64,000 bases of DNA. Origin: Corallococcus caeni. Its GTDB lineage: Bacteria; Myxococcota; Myxococcia; Myxococcales; Myxococcaceae. Positions 9,928-18,469 of this stretch are shown piece by piece (the stretch's first letter is position 1; each line of letters opens with the position of its first letter). The notes beneath the pieces were generated by a model, which worked only from the letters and a program-made list of their open reading frames with translations, ran no database searches and had not been told where the DNA came from. A program made the translations under genes and the position numbers. The stretch is taken from contig NZ_BTTW01000002.1 in assembly GCF_036245865.1 (NCBI RefSeq), forward strand, positions 868,001-932,000. Reading direction: 5' to 3'.

Positions 9928-10787
9928 CCGCCCCCGCGAAGCAGATCATCGTCATCACCGGCATGTCAGGTTCCGGAAAGTCCACCGCCATCCGGGCGCT
10001 GGAGGACGCCGGGTTCTTCTGCATCGACAACCTGCCGGTGCTCCTCTTGCCCAAGCTCACGGAGCTGGCCGGTGGCGGCAACATCGAGCGCATGGCGCTG
10101 GTGATGGACGCGCGTGAGGGCGTCTTCCTCAAGGACGCGCCGCGCGTGCTGGACGAGGTCCGCCGCGCGGGCCACCAGGTGGACGTGCTCTTCCTGGACG
10201 CCAGCGACGACAGCCTCATGCGCCGCTTCAGCGAGACGCGCCGCCGCCACCCGCTGGCCCCGGACGGCACGGTGGCGGAGGGCATCCACCTGGAGCGCGA
10301 GGCGCTCAAGGACCTGCGCGAGCTGGCGGACCAGGTCATCGACTCGTCGGCGCTCAACGTGCACGACCTGAAGCGCATGGTGCAGGGGCGCTTCAGCCCG
10401 GAGCCCACGACGGGCCCCAGCCTGTCCATCATGTCCTTCGGCTACCGGTACGGCGTGCCGCCGCAGGCGGACCTCGTGTTCGACGTGCGCTTCCTGCCGA
10501 ACCCGTACTTCGTGCCGGAGCTCAAGGGGCTCACGGGCAAGAACCCGAAGGTGTCCGGGTACGTGCTGGAGCGGGAGGAGACGCAAGCGTTCCTGGACAA
10601 GGTCGTGGACCTCTGCCGCTTCCTGTTCCCCCGCTACCAGAAGGAGGGGAAGGCGTACCTCACGGTGGCGCTGGGGTGCACGGGCGGCAAGCACCGCTCC
10701 GTGGCGCTGGCGGCGGAGATGGTGCGCCGGCTGTCCACGGACTACGGCCGCGTGCAGCTGTGGGACCGGGACATCGAGAAGGAGTAG
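9924..10787 (+). CDS. rapZ: RapZ/YvcJ family nucleotide-binding protein
   Basis: 287 residues from the GTG overlapping the hprK stop. The P-loop GMSGSGKS is at residues 13-20, followed by DNLPVLLLPKL. The C-terminal domain carries FGYRYGVP, FDVRFLPNPY and GCTGGKHRSV, all characteristic of RapZ/YvcJ. In E. coli RapZ is an RNA-binding adapter for RNase E that senses glucosamine-6-phosphate; in Bacillus YvcJ binds nucleotides. Which role applies here is unknown. hprK-rapZ adjacency is common in bacteria with regulatory PTS proteins. Confidence 0.95.
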
Positions 10788-10805
10788 CCCCCCTCCGGAG
10801 CCCGG

Positions 10806-11654
10806 TCAGTGCCGGGTGTCCGTGACGGGGGTGAAGCGCGCGCCGGTGACACCCTCCTTCTCCAGGGCCTCCTTCACGGCCTCGGAGACGACGAGGGTGA
10901 CGGGCCAGCCCCAAGGGCGGAACACGCGGGCGCGGCCCACCTGGGTGGGGTCGATTCGCAGGCCGCGGACGGAGCGGTACTGGCCCACGCGCGCGGGGAG
11001 GCCGTCGCCGGGGCCGTAGTGGAGGAGCTCCAGGCAGGCGGCTTCGTCCACGCAGCGGATGAGGCGCGTGGCGACGACGAGGAAGTACGGCTCCCGCTGA
11101 CCCTCGATGTCCACGGGGATGAGCTGCACGTCCTCCGGGGCCAGGCGCGCGAACACGGCGGCGACGCGAGGGTGCACCACGGGGGTGAGGCCGGCGCCGG
11201 CGAGGCTGAAGTCCAGCGGGGCGGCCCTCGCCTCGTTGGGGATGTGGAGGGGGCCGGGCGGGTCCACGGGGCGCCCGGCGGTGAACATCCACACGTCGCC
11301 CACCACCTTGTCCTCCAGGTCCTGCGGGTCGCCGGGTTCCCAGCGGCCGGGGGCGCGGAAGTCGTCGTGCAGGTCGTAGAAGCGGGTGGTGGTGACGCTG
11401 CCGCGGCGAGCCTTCTTCCGGTTGCCGGCGTGCGGGGCGGCCCCGTGCGCGACGATGCGGACGGCCGGGCGGCGGGGACGGCTGGTGCCGTGCTTCGCCT
11501 GGGGCGAGGGCTCCTCCGCGACCGACGCACGCGAGCGCCGGGGCGAGGCGGCGGCAGGCTCGGAGCCGCCGGCCGGGCTCTGCCGGTCCGGAGGGCTGCT
11601 TTCGGCGGGGCGGTGCCACAGCCGTCGCAGCGCGTTGGTGAGACGCCTGAACAT
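10806..11654 (-). CDS. Imm11/DUF1629-type protein (MXAN_0049-like immunity family)
   Basis: 282 residues. The first ~85 are basic and Pro/Ser-rich with no signal peptide. The remainder (from about TRFYDLHDDF) resembles Imm11 (formerly DUF1629), with WMFTAGRPV, the VQLIPVDIEG strand and YFLVVATRLIRCVDE. Several members of this family in Myxococcus are predicted immunity proteins of polymorphic toxin systems. No toxin-like gene lies beside it: neighbours are rapZ (convergent) and a GspE-like ATPase (divergent). I chose ATG 11654; a TTG one codon earlier is possible, and neither has a good ribosome site. The family call rests on pattern recognition. Confidence 0.65.
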   Translation of the reverse strand: MFRRLTNALRRLWHRPAESSPPDRQSPAGGSEPAAASPRRSRASVAEEPSPQAKHGTSRPRRPAVRIVAHGAAPHAGNRKKARRGSVTTTRFYDLHDDFRAPGRWEPGDPQDLEDKVVGDVWMFTAGRPVDPPGPLHIPNEARAAPLDFSLAGAGLTPVVHPRVAAVFARLAPEDVQLIPVDIEGQREPYFLVVATRLIRCVDEAACLELLHYGPGDGLPARVGQYRSVRGLRIDPTQVGRARVFRPWGWPVTLVVSEAVKEALEKEGVTGARFTPVTDTRH

Positions 11655-11835
11655 CAAGCGATGTTACCCAAGCGCCCGCTGGAGGGGAGCCCCATCGTGG
11701 GGCTTCCTCGCCCGTTCTCAAGGCAGGCCGGCAGCCGTCGCGGTGCGGCGCACGGGGGCCAGGGCTTTTGGGGCCACTAGGAGTGCCGCTCCAGGCGTGG
11801 CCCGGCCGCGACGGGCCATGCCATGGTCCGCGCCC

Positions 11836-12999
11836 ATGACGACTCCGAGCCCGAAGTCCGAAGCCCCGTCCACTCCGGACGCTGTGTTCGCCAGCCTGCT
11901 CCAGAAGCTGGCGGATGCGGGCCGGAGCGCTCGTGGAGCGGTCGCATCCCCGAAGACGCCCGAGGCCCTGGCGACGGCCCTCTTCGACGTCGCGGGAAGC
12001 ACGGGCGCGGCGATGTTCTCCGTCTGGGCGGCGGACGACACGGACAGCGCCGCGGACGGCGACGAGGATCCTGAAGGCGTGGATGCAGACGGCAACGAAG
12101 CCGGAGCGGCGACGGACGACCGCGTGATCAACGCTGGCATCTCGCTGTTCTTCATCGCGAACGACACGCCGGGCACGGTGGGCTTGCTGGGCGCGGAGCG
12201 GGTGCCGGTGCGACAGCCCATGGCGTACGCGCTGTACCAGCCGCTGGGGAAGGCGCTGGCGGCGCACGCGAAGCGGGGCGCGAACACGGTGATGCCGGAC
12301 CGGGGCACCGTGTCCTTCCCGGCGGGAGCGACGGATCCGGACATCGAGTTCCGGGTGTCGTTCCGCGAAGACGCCCTGGGCACCTGGACCACGGCACTGG
12401 CGAGGGACCGGGAGACGCGCCAGGCGTACCCGAGCATCGCTAGCCTTCCGCTCTCCGCCGAAGCGGCGGCGTTCCTCACCAGTCTCTTCAACCGCCTGGA
12501 CCAGAAGCTGTTCAACGGCCAGTTGGTGCTGCTCACGGGAGCCTCCGGCACGGGCCGCAGCACGACCCTGCGGGCGGTGATGGATGCTCTGCCCGACAAC
12601 GTGCACGCGCTGGCGGCGGTGGAGGAGCCGAAGGGCGGGCCGGGAGGTGCCATCGGTATCGTGAAGGTGGGCCCGGAGCTGAAGCTGGTGCAGGCGCTGC
12701 GGTCATTCCTGCGGCAGGACCCGGACCTCCTCTTCGCGGACGAGGTGCGCACGCTGGAGGACATGCAGATGCTCTGCAACGCGGCGTTCACGGGACACGC
12801 CACGGTCAGCGTCCTGGAAGCGAAGACCCCCGAGGAGGGCTACGCGTGGCTGACGGAAGCCATGCCGGGCCTGCCCATTCATGCGCTCATCGTGCACCAC
12901 ACGCGCGACGCGGGTGCCCTCGCGATGACGCTCCACGAGACGAAGCCCCAGGAAGAGAGCAACACACTGCGTGTCGTCCCGTGGACGCCGCCCGGGTGA
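11836..12999 (+). CDS. divergent GspE/PilB-like ATPase with altered P-loop
   Basis: 387 residues. The C-terminal half resembles secretion ATPases: an IEFRVSF strand, then the P-loop LTGASGTGRSTTL, then RSFLRQDPDLLFADEVRTLE, matching the Asp-box and Walker B of GspE/PilB, then AAFTGHATVSVLEAKTPE. The P-loop lysine is arginine (GRST for GKST/GKTT), and the zinc-finger segment of GspE is absent. The N-terminal ~180 residues contain an acidic low-complexity insert. Family members power type II secretion or type IV pili; this copy may have low or no ATPase activity and could act as a regulator or structural paralogue. No secretion genes adjoin it. ATG 11836 gives a sensible N-terminus. Confidence 0.72.
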   Translation: MTTPSPKSEAPSTPDAVFASLLQKLADAGRSARGAVASPKTPEALATALFDVAGSTGAAMFSVWAADDTDSAADGDEDPEGVDADGNEAGAATDDRVINAGISLFFIANDTPGTVGLLGAERVPVRQPMAYALYQPLGKALAAHAKRGANTVMPDRGTVSFPAGATDPDIEFRVSFREDALGTWTTALARDRETRQAYPSIASLPLSAEAAAFLTSLFNRLDQKLFNGQLVLLTGASGTGRSTTLRAVMDALPDNVHALAAVEEPKGGPGGAIGIVKVGPELKLVQALRSFLRQDPDLLFADEVRTLEDMQMLCNAAFTGHATVSVLEAKTPEEGYAWLTEAMPGLPIHALIVHHTRDAGALAMTLHETKPQEESNTLRVVPWTPPG

Positions 13000-13058
13000 G
13001 GCGGGTTGGGATCGACGCCACGGTGACGAACAGGCGATCGCGGAGTTCTTCGGCGCGG

Positions 13059-13478
13059 TCAGAAGCGGGCGGTGTTGTAGCGGGGACGACGCGGCGTCAT
13101 CGCGGGAGGGCGCGCACACCAACGGTCGAGCAGCCACTGGCCTAGCAGAATCACGCAACAGGACCAGGGCACGGCGAATACCGCCAGCGAACCCATGAAC
13201 ATGTGAGACTGCACCAGGTTCAGGACCAGCGGGATGGGCGCGTATGCCAGGATGAAGAACACTGGGGTGATCAGCAGCGCCTTGAAGCCGCGCCAGAAGC
13301 ATTGAACAAGGCCCAGAAAGAGGCCGGTGACGGTGAAACCCAGCGCCATCCCCAGGGGGAACTGCTTGTTGAACATCAGCATGTAGACCCCCAGGAGCGG
13401 GAAGAAGTGGGGGATGCCGAAGAGCCAGATGAAGACAGCGGCAGAACTCCAGCGATGCCAGGACGGGGACGCGGACAT
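13059..13478 (-). CDS. small multi-pass membrane protein, unknown
   Basis: 139 residues with about four hydrophobic helices, for example SSAAVFIWLFGIPHFFPLLG, the segment after GMALGFTVTG, LLITPVFFILAYAPIPLVL and SLAVFAVPWSCCVILLG. The tail is short and basic. No family is recognised. The gene is convergent with the GspE-like gene, and the 150 bases before its start contain nothing I can assign. Confidence 0.65.
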   Translation of the reverse strand: MSASPSWHRWSSAAVFIWLFGIPHFFPLLGVYMLMFNKQFPLGMALGFTVTGLFLGLVQCFWRGFKALLITPVFFILAYAPIPLVLNLVQSHMFMGSLAVFAVPWSCCVILLGQWLLDRWCARPPAMTPRRPRYNTARF

Positions 13479-13628
13479 GAAGAAACATCATCTTACGGCC
13501 TGAAGCCGGACAACCGCAGTCCGCGGACACTGTCTGTGCGGCGCGCCAGTGCGATGGCCGCCACGACATGCGCGGTTGCGAGAGCACCCGCAGGGAACCG
13601 TCACTCCTCGTCCGTCCTCGGGAGCTGA

Positions 13629-14462
13629 TCAGCGTTGCCGAATCGCGGTCAGCTGACGCATCCCCCAGCGCAATGGAACGCTGCCATCCGAGCGTCGCAG
13701 CGGCTCCACGGCCTGGAGGAACGCGGCCTGAAGAGACGCCTGGGCCGCCGGAGACAGGCGGTCCGCGTCATACGTCGTGAGCAGTGACTCCCAGACCTCA
13801 CCGGGCGAACCATCCCCCTGCACGGAGAGGCTCCGCACCGTGACGTCCGCGAAGCCCTCGGCGAAGAGGGTTCGCAGCCCTTCAACGGAGCGGACACGCG
13901 CGTCGCCCAGCTTCGCGGGAGGAACCGCCTCCGCGCTCAGCAGGGGCTTCATGAGCCCGGCGAACACCTCCAGCGCCTGGCCCGGCACCATGTCTCCCCC
14001 CACGACGATGGACACCCGTCCGCCCAGCTTCAGCACGCGTCGCAGCTCCGCGAGCACGGTCTCCACGTCATCCATCAGCATGAGCGCCAGGTGGCTCAGC
14101 ACCACGTCGACGCTGGCATCCCCGAGCGGAAGCGACTGCGCCCGCCCTTGAATCAGCGTCGCCGCGCCATTCAACCGAGCCCGTGCCGCATCAAGCTCAT
14201 GCGCGCTCATGTCCAGCCCCAGCAGCGCCAGCCCCGGCTGTTGCCTCTGAGCAAGCAGCTCCAAGAGGTGTCCATCCCCGCAGGCCAGGTCGAGCACCAC
14301 CAACGCACGCTCATCCCGAGGCACCACCGCCTCCAGCAGCGCATAGCTCGAAGGCGCCGTTGCTCCCTCCACCTCCACCGGAGCGGAGGCGAACCACCGC
14401 GAAGTCACCCCCGCGAGGCGCGCATGGAAGTCGAGCAGGTAGGACTCGGAAGGGGAGGGCAT
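13629..14462 (-). CDS. class I SAM-dependent methyltransferase
   Basis: 277 residues. Motif I is VLDLACGDGHLLELL, followed by LLGLDMS (acidic ribose residue), ATLIQGRAQSLPLGDASVDVV and LRRVLKLGGRVSIVVGG, the ordinary order of a Rossmann methyltransferase of the UbiE/small-molecule type. The substrate is unknown. I prefer ATG 14462, with GAAAGG about six bases upstream, over GTG 14468. The gene starts 9 bases after the stop of the MshEN/TPR gene, so both are likely in one transcript. Confidence 0.85.
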   Translation of the reverse strand: MPSPSESYLLDFHARLAGVTSRWFASAPVEVEGATAPSSYALLEAVVPRDERALVVLDLACGDGHLLELLAQRQQPGLALLGLDMSAHELDAARARLNGAATLIQGRAQSLPLGDASVDVVLSHLALMLMDDVETVLAELRRVLKLGGRVSIVVGGDMVPGQALEVFAGLMKPLLSAEAVPPAKLGDARVRSVEGLRTLFAEGFADVTVRSLSVQGDGSPGEVWESLLTTYDADRLSPAAQASLQAAFLQAVEPLRRSDGSVPLRWGMRQLTAIRQR

Positions 14463-14471
14463 GGGCACCTT

Positions 14472-15932
14472 TCAGCGCCGGGGCTTCTTCTGCCCCGCGT
14501 TCGTGGCCTCGGCGGTGAGGGCCAGCACGGAGTACAGGTTCATCGTGTAGACGCTGTTCTCCGGCTCCAGGTCGGAGGCCTTCTGGAAGAAGGCACTGGC
14601 GCGCTCGTAGTCGCGCTGGTGGTTCAGGAGGATCATCCCCATGCGGTTGTAGAGCGGCGCGGGCTTCGGCAGCAGCCCGATGCTGCGCTCCAGCAGGTCC
14701 AGCGCCTCCGCCAGCTTCCCCGCCTGCTCCAGCCGCACGACGCGCTGGAGCACCTCTTCCTGCGCGTCCTCTTTCCGGGGCGCTGACGCCGACGGCACGG
14801 CGGGAGGCTTCGCCGTCAACGCCGCACCCAACGTCACGGCCGGCATCGGCGGCGACCGCGCACCCGCCGGGGCCGCCGCCACCTTCGCGGACGGCGGCGA
14901 CCTCTGCTCACCGCGCCCGAACACGGGCGTGCCATCCCCCGAGAACGACGTCTCCCCCGCAGCCGACGCCTTCGGCCGCACGAACGCGGGCACGCCATCC
15001 CCCGTGAACGACGCATCCACCGAGGCCAGCGTGCCCACCAGCTTCGTCACGCCGCGCTCGGACAGCGACTCGAACACCGCGCGCAGCTCCAGCTCCGTCA
15101 CCTGGGTGATCAGCGCCATGTCCGACAGCGCAGTGCGCCCGTCCACGAACGACAGCACGTAAGCCTCGAACGGGCTCAGCGGCTGGTTCACCAGGTCCAG
15201 CCCCGCGACGATGACCGGCCGCACCGGCGGACCCTTCGTCTTCGCCGCGGCCTGCGCCTGGAACGACACCACCCGCGTCGCCTCCTCACGCGGCGGCCGG
15301 GGCACGCCGCGCGCTCCCGTCTGCTCGGGCTTCGTGAGCAGCGCGCGCACCAGCGACACGTTGTCCTGGGGCGGCAGGTCCTCCACGCTGCGCACCAGCA
15401 GCAGCTCACAGCGCGCGCACTGGAAGTCCCCCGGCTTGCAGGACGCACCACAGTGCGGACACACCAGGTCCTCCGGCGGGTGCTCGAAGGCGTTCGCGTC
15501 CGCGTAGTAGTGCTTGCGGATGGCCGCGCGGATGGACCTTCGCACCGCCACGAACGGCAGCACCTGCGCCACGCCCACCGTCTTCGCGATCTCCTCCAGC
15601 GCCCGCTGCCGCTGCGGCTCGGAGATGGCCACGTACAGCACGTCCTGCGCCAGCCGCAGCGGCATGAAGTCGAAGCCCTCCGCCAGCCGCACCGGCACGC
15701 GCTCCAGCAGGCCCGCGTCCACCTTCGCCTGCGCCAGCTTCTCCGTGGACACGAAGCGCGTCTTCAGCTCTTGCGCGAGCAGCCGCAGCACCGGCGTCTC
15801 GTCCACGCCCAGCCGCACCAGGCACTCGCCCAGCTTCAGCCCCGTCTCCTGCTGCCGCGCGAGCGCCCGGGACAACAGCTCCGGCGTCAGCACTCCATCC
15901 AGGACCAACTGCTCCCCGAGCTTGCGCGTCAT
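14472..15932 (-). CDS. MshEN domain, zinc ribbon and TPR protein
   Basis: 486 residues. The N-terminal ~150 match the MshEN/GspE N-terminal domain: RKLGEQLVLDGVLTPELLSRALARQ followed by LKLGECLVRLG, the pattern that binds cyclic di-GMP in MshE. Next is a zinc ribbon near residue 160 (CPHCGASC, then CARC). The middle has an RGVTKL winged-helix-like segment and an FTGDGVPAF/FSGDGTPVF repeat. The C-terminal ~90 residues form tetratricopeptide-like helices (AGKLAEALDLLERSIGLLP). There is no ATPase domain. It may sense cyclic di-GMP and act as an adaptor in motility or secretion; that is inference. It precedes the methyltransferase in one likely operon. Confidence 0.75.
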   Translation of the reverse strand: MTRKLGEQLVLDGVLTPELLSRALARQQETGLKLGECLVRLGVDETPVLRLLAQELKTRFVSTEKLAQAKVDAGLLERVPVRLAEGFDFMPLRLAQDVLYVAISEPQRQRALEEIAKTVGVAQVLPFVAVRRSIRAAIRKHYYADANAFEHPPEDLVCPHCGASCKPGDFQCARCELLLVRSVEDLPPQDNVSLVRALLTKPEQTGARGVPRPPREEATRVVSFQAQAAAKTKGPPVRPVIVAGLDLVNQPLSPFEAYVLSFVDGRTALSDMALITQVTELELRAVFESLSERGVTKLVGTLASVDASFTGDGVPAFVRPKASAAGETSFSGDGTPVFGRGEQRSPPSAKVAAAPAGARSPPMPAVTLGAALTAKPPAVPSASAPRKEDAQEEVLQRVVRLEQAGKLAEALDLLERSIGLLPKPAPLYNRMGMILLNHQRDYERASAFFQKASDLEPENSVYTMNLYSVLALTAEATNAGQKKPRR

Positions 15933-16010
15933 GCCCCCGATTCAAGGACGCCCGGGCCCACCCCGTCCACCGGCATCCACACCTCCTACACCGCTTTCAC
16001 CCATTCTCCA

Positions 16011-16039
16011 TTGCGAACGTGTATTGATGACACTAAGAT
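16011..16039 (+). promoter_or_regulatory. candidate sigma-70-type promoter for SPFH gene
   Basis: TTGCGA, a 17-base spacer and TAAGAT lie about 50 bases before the chosen ATG at 16089. Each hexamer matches four of six consensus positions. The region is unusually AT-rich for this genome and divergent from the MshEN gene. Confidence 0.45.
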
Positions 16040-16088
16040 GGTGTCGAAGTTACACAAACATGACGTAGCAGGTGAGGGGGATGCGCGG

Positions 16089-17114
16089 ATGTTCTTCGGG
16101 TACATGAAGTCAACGCCGACCACGTACGTGATGCAGTACCGGGACGGCGAGGTGGTCCGCGAAGGTGCGGGCCTGTCGTTCCTCTACTGGAAGCCGGCGA
16201 CGACGCTGGTGGCGGTGCCGCTGTCGAGCGCGGACGTCCCGTTCGCCTTCAACGAGGTCACCCGGGACTTCCAACCGGTGACGGTGCAGGGACAGCTGAC
16301 GTACCGGGTGGACGACCCGCGCAAGCTCGCGGGGCTGCTGGACTACTCCATCACGCCGTCGGGGCGGCACCGCTCGGAGGACCCGGAGAAGCTCGCGGAC
16401 CGGCTGGTGCAGGCCGCGCAGGTGCGCGCCCGCGCGGTGGTGCAGTCCCTGAGCCTGCGCGAGGTGCTGGTCCAGTCCGACATGCTGGAGGCCCGCGTGC
16501 TGGCGGCGCTGGCGGAGGCCGAGTCCGTGAAGGCGCTGGGCGTGCACGTGATGGCCTTCTCCGTGCTCTCCATCGCCCCCACGCCGGAGATGGCGCGCGC
16601 CCTGGAGGCCGCCGCGCGCGAGGGGCTCCAGCGCGAAGCGGACGAGGCCATCTACGCCCGCCGCAACGCGGCCGTGGAGCAGGAGCGGCGCATCAAGGAG
16701 AGCGAGCTGGCCACGGAACTGGTGGTGGAGGAGCGCCAGCGCCAGATTCGCGAGGCGAAGATGGCCGCGGACATCTCCGTGGAAGAGCAGCGCGCCGCCC
16801 TCATGGAGCGCTGGGTCCAGAACGAGCGCCAGTCCGCGGACGCGCGCGCGTACACCCTGGAGAAGACGCTGGAGCCGGTGCGGAACATGGACTGGAAGAC
16901 GCTGCTGGCCACGTCCGCCAACGGCGGCGACCCTGCACTGAACATCGCCCTGGCCTTCCGCGAGATGGGCGAGAACGCGGAGCGCATCGGCGAGCTCAAC
17001 GTGTCTCCGGACCTGCTGCGCTCGCTGCTGCCGTCGAACGCCGCTCCGCCGAACCCCAAGCCCAACAAGCCCGGCCGCGCGGACGTCCACCCCTTCAACC
17101 CCCAGGACCGCTGA
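16089..17114 (+). CDS. SPFH/Band 7 domain protein
   Basis: 341 residues. Residues ~1-170 form an SPFH-type domain (VPFAFNEVTRDFQPVTVQG, LTYRVDDPRKLAGLLDY, GVHVMAFSVLSIAPTPEMA). A charged coiled coil of about 100 residues follows (READEAIYARRNAAVEQERR onward), then a Pro/Asn-rich tail. No strong N-terminal membrane helix is visible, unlike flotillins or HflK. I chose ATG 16089 because GAGGGGG lies nine bases upstream; an in-frame ATG at 16038 lies inside the candidate promoter. Only 9 bases separate it from an NAD-kinase-like gene, suggesting an obligate pair. SPFH proteins form membrane-associated ring assemblies; its partner here may be that kinase-like protein. Confidence 0.85.
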   Translation: MFFGYMKSTPTTYVMQYRDGEVVREGAGLSFLYWKPATTLVAVPLSSADVPFAFNEVTRDFQPVTVQGQLTYRVDDPRKLAGLLDYSITPSGRHRSEDPEKLADRLVQAAQVRARAVVQSLSLREVLVQSDMLEARVLAALAEAESVKALGVHVMAFSVLSIAPTPEMARALEAAAREGLQREADEAIYARRNAAVEQERRIKESELATELVVEERQRQIREAKMAADISVEEQRAALMERWVQNERQSADARAYTLEKTLEPVRNMDWKTLLATSANGGDPALNIALAFREMGENAERIGELNVSPDLLRSLLPSNAAPPNPKPNKPGRADVHPFNPQDR

Positions 17115-17123
17115 AGGCCCGCC

Positions 17124-18053
17124 ATGAACACCCCGTTCGAGAAGGTGGTCCTCGTCACGCGCAAGACGCGGCTGGCGGACCTGGTGGTGCGCTTCAACAC
17201 GAAGAAGCAGGCGAAGTTCTACGTGGAGCGCAACAACCAGGACTTCAACGCCTTCGAGGCCGAGGACGACACCTACCGCCGCGCGGTGGACGGCCTGCGC
17301 TCGCAGCTGGACGTGGGGCTGCCGGTGCAGCAGGTGGACCGCTCGCTCGTGCCCACCTTCCTCTTCACCGGCAAGGAGATTGTCGTGGCGGTGGGACAGG
17401 ACGGCCTCGTCGCCAACGTGGCCAAGTACGTGGGCAGCCAGCCGCTCGTGGGCGTCAACCCGGACCCCGCGCGCTTCGACGGCGTGCTGTTGCCCTTCCT
17501 CCCTCGCGACGCCCGGAGCGCGGTGCTGCGGACGTTGGAGGGCCGCGCGAACGTGCGCCAGGTGCAGCTGGCGGAGGCGCGGCTCCAGGACGGCCAGCGG
17601 CTGCTCGCCTTCAACGACCTGTTCATCGGCGCGCGCACGCACGTGTCCGCCCGCTACGAGGTCCGCTACGGCGGCCGCGAGGAGTCGCAGTCCTCCAGCG
17701 GCGTGCTCGTGTCCACCGGCGCGGGCTCCAGCGGGTGGCTGTCGTCCGTGTTCGCGCTCGCGCGAGGCCTCACCCGATGTACGGGCGGCACGCCCGGGAA
17801 GCCCTGGACGCTCGGCTGGGAGGACGCGCGGCTCGCCTTCGTCGTGCGCGAGCCCTTCGTCAGCCGCCACTCGGGCGCGGACATCGTCGGTGGCTTCGTC
17901 ACCGCGCAAGAAGAACTGGTGCTCGAATCCCGCATGCCCCAGGGCGGCGTCATCTTCAGCGACGGCATGGAGGAGGACTTCCTCACCTTCGGCGCTGGCG
18001 CCACCGCGCGCATCCGGCCGGCCGAGCAGAGGGCTCGCCTGGTCGTCCACTGA
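17124..18053 (+). CDS. NAD-kinase-like protein
   Basis: 309 residues. It shows the fold signature of the NAD kinase/diacylglycerol kinase superfamily: VVAVGQDGLVANVAKYV takes the place of GGDGT, FNDLFIGARTH the place of the conserved Asn-Glu/Asp motif, and VLVSTGAGSSGWLSS the place of STPTGSTA. The second glycine of GGDG is Gln, but the Asp remains. NAD kinases transfer phosphate from ATP to NAD; whether this copy does so or acts on another substrate is unclear. It starts 9 bases after the SPFH gene, so the products probably work together. A housekeeping nadK is expected elsewhere in the genome. Confidence 0.78.
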   Translation: MNTPFEKVVLVTRKTRLADLVVRFNTKKQAKFYVERNNQDFNAFEAEDDTYRRAVDGLRSQLDVGLPVQQVDRSLVPTFLFTGKEIVVAVGQDGLVANVAKYVGSQPLVGVNPDPARFDGVLLPFLPRDARSAVLRTLEGRANVRQVQLAEARLQDGQRLLAFNDLFIGARTHVSARYEVRYGGREESQSSSGVLVSTGAGSSGWLSSVFALARGLTRCTGGTPGKPWTLGWEDARLAFVVREPFVSRHSGADIVGGFVTAQEELVLESRMPQGGVIFSDGMEEDFLTFGAGATARIRPAEQRARLVVH

Positions 18054-18469
18054 GACACCGCACCCGATGCGACAGGTCCCAGGATTCCGGTGGGCCCCGA
18101 GTACCATTGGACCTCGCGGGCCCTCCCGGGATTTCCGGGTGATACGGCCGCTTCCGTGCGACGGCCCGGCCGCCTTCCTACCCACCGAGCGGGGATGGAG
18201 GTCTCATCCCGGAGGGCACGCATCGCGCGGGGGCGCCGTGCATCTCTACAGCGTGGGGAGACCGCGCCCGGTTCCCCGTCCGGCAGACGACACCGTGTCC
18301 CTTCCCCGGACCTGAAATTCCAGGCATGGTGGGCGCAGTCGCCTTACCTTCGAAGCGGAGTCGTTGGGGAAGCAGTCCCAGGTGCAGGCGGAAAACTTCG
18401 CCGGAGTTGCGTCCGGTCGTTGATGGGCGTAGGACGCAAATCTCCCGGGAAGTTGCTCAGGGGTGATCA
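18054..18469. other. 416-bp intergenic region before PTS operon
   Basis: No gene is supported here; the open frames on both strands are GC-skew shadows without ribosome sites. The notable element is an inverted repeat near the 3' end (18403-18445). I found no convincing -35/-10 or -24/-12 promoter. The length suggests a long leader or several regulator sites for the PTS operon. Confidence 0.6.
18403..18445 (+). promoter_or_regulatory. inverted repeat in PTS operon leader
   Basis: GGAGTTGCGTCC at 18403-18414 pairs with GGACGCAA at 18432-18439 and, after two unpaired bases, CTCC at 18442-18445. It lies 24 bases before the EIIA start and just before the AGGGG ribosome site, so it could be an operator or a leader hairpin controlling PTS expression. 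Confidence 0.45.

Noticed and set aside
15453-16088. Upstream extension of the SPFH gene
   Set aside because: The frame is open, but it overlaps the MshEN gene antisense and the candidate promoter; the ribosome site supports ATG 16089.
16110-18185. 691-codon open frame on the minus strand
   Set aside because: Shadow of the SPFH and NAD-kinase-like genes; composition (His, Arg, Leu, Gln) and lack of motifs show it is not coding.
18090-18469. Small genes in the gap before the PTS operon
   Set aside because: Several open frames exist on both strands, but none has a ribosome site, a domain or a plausible composition.
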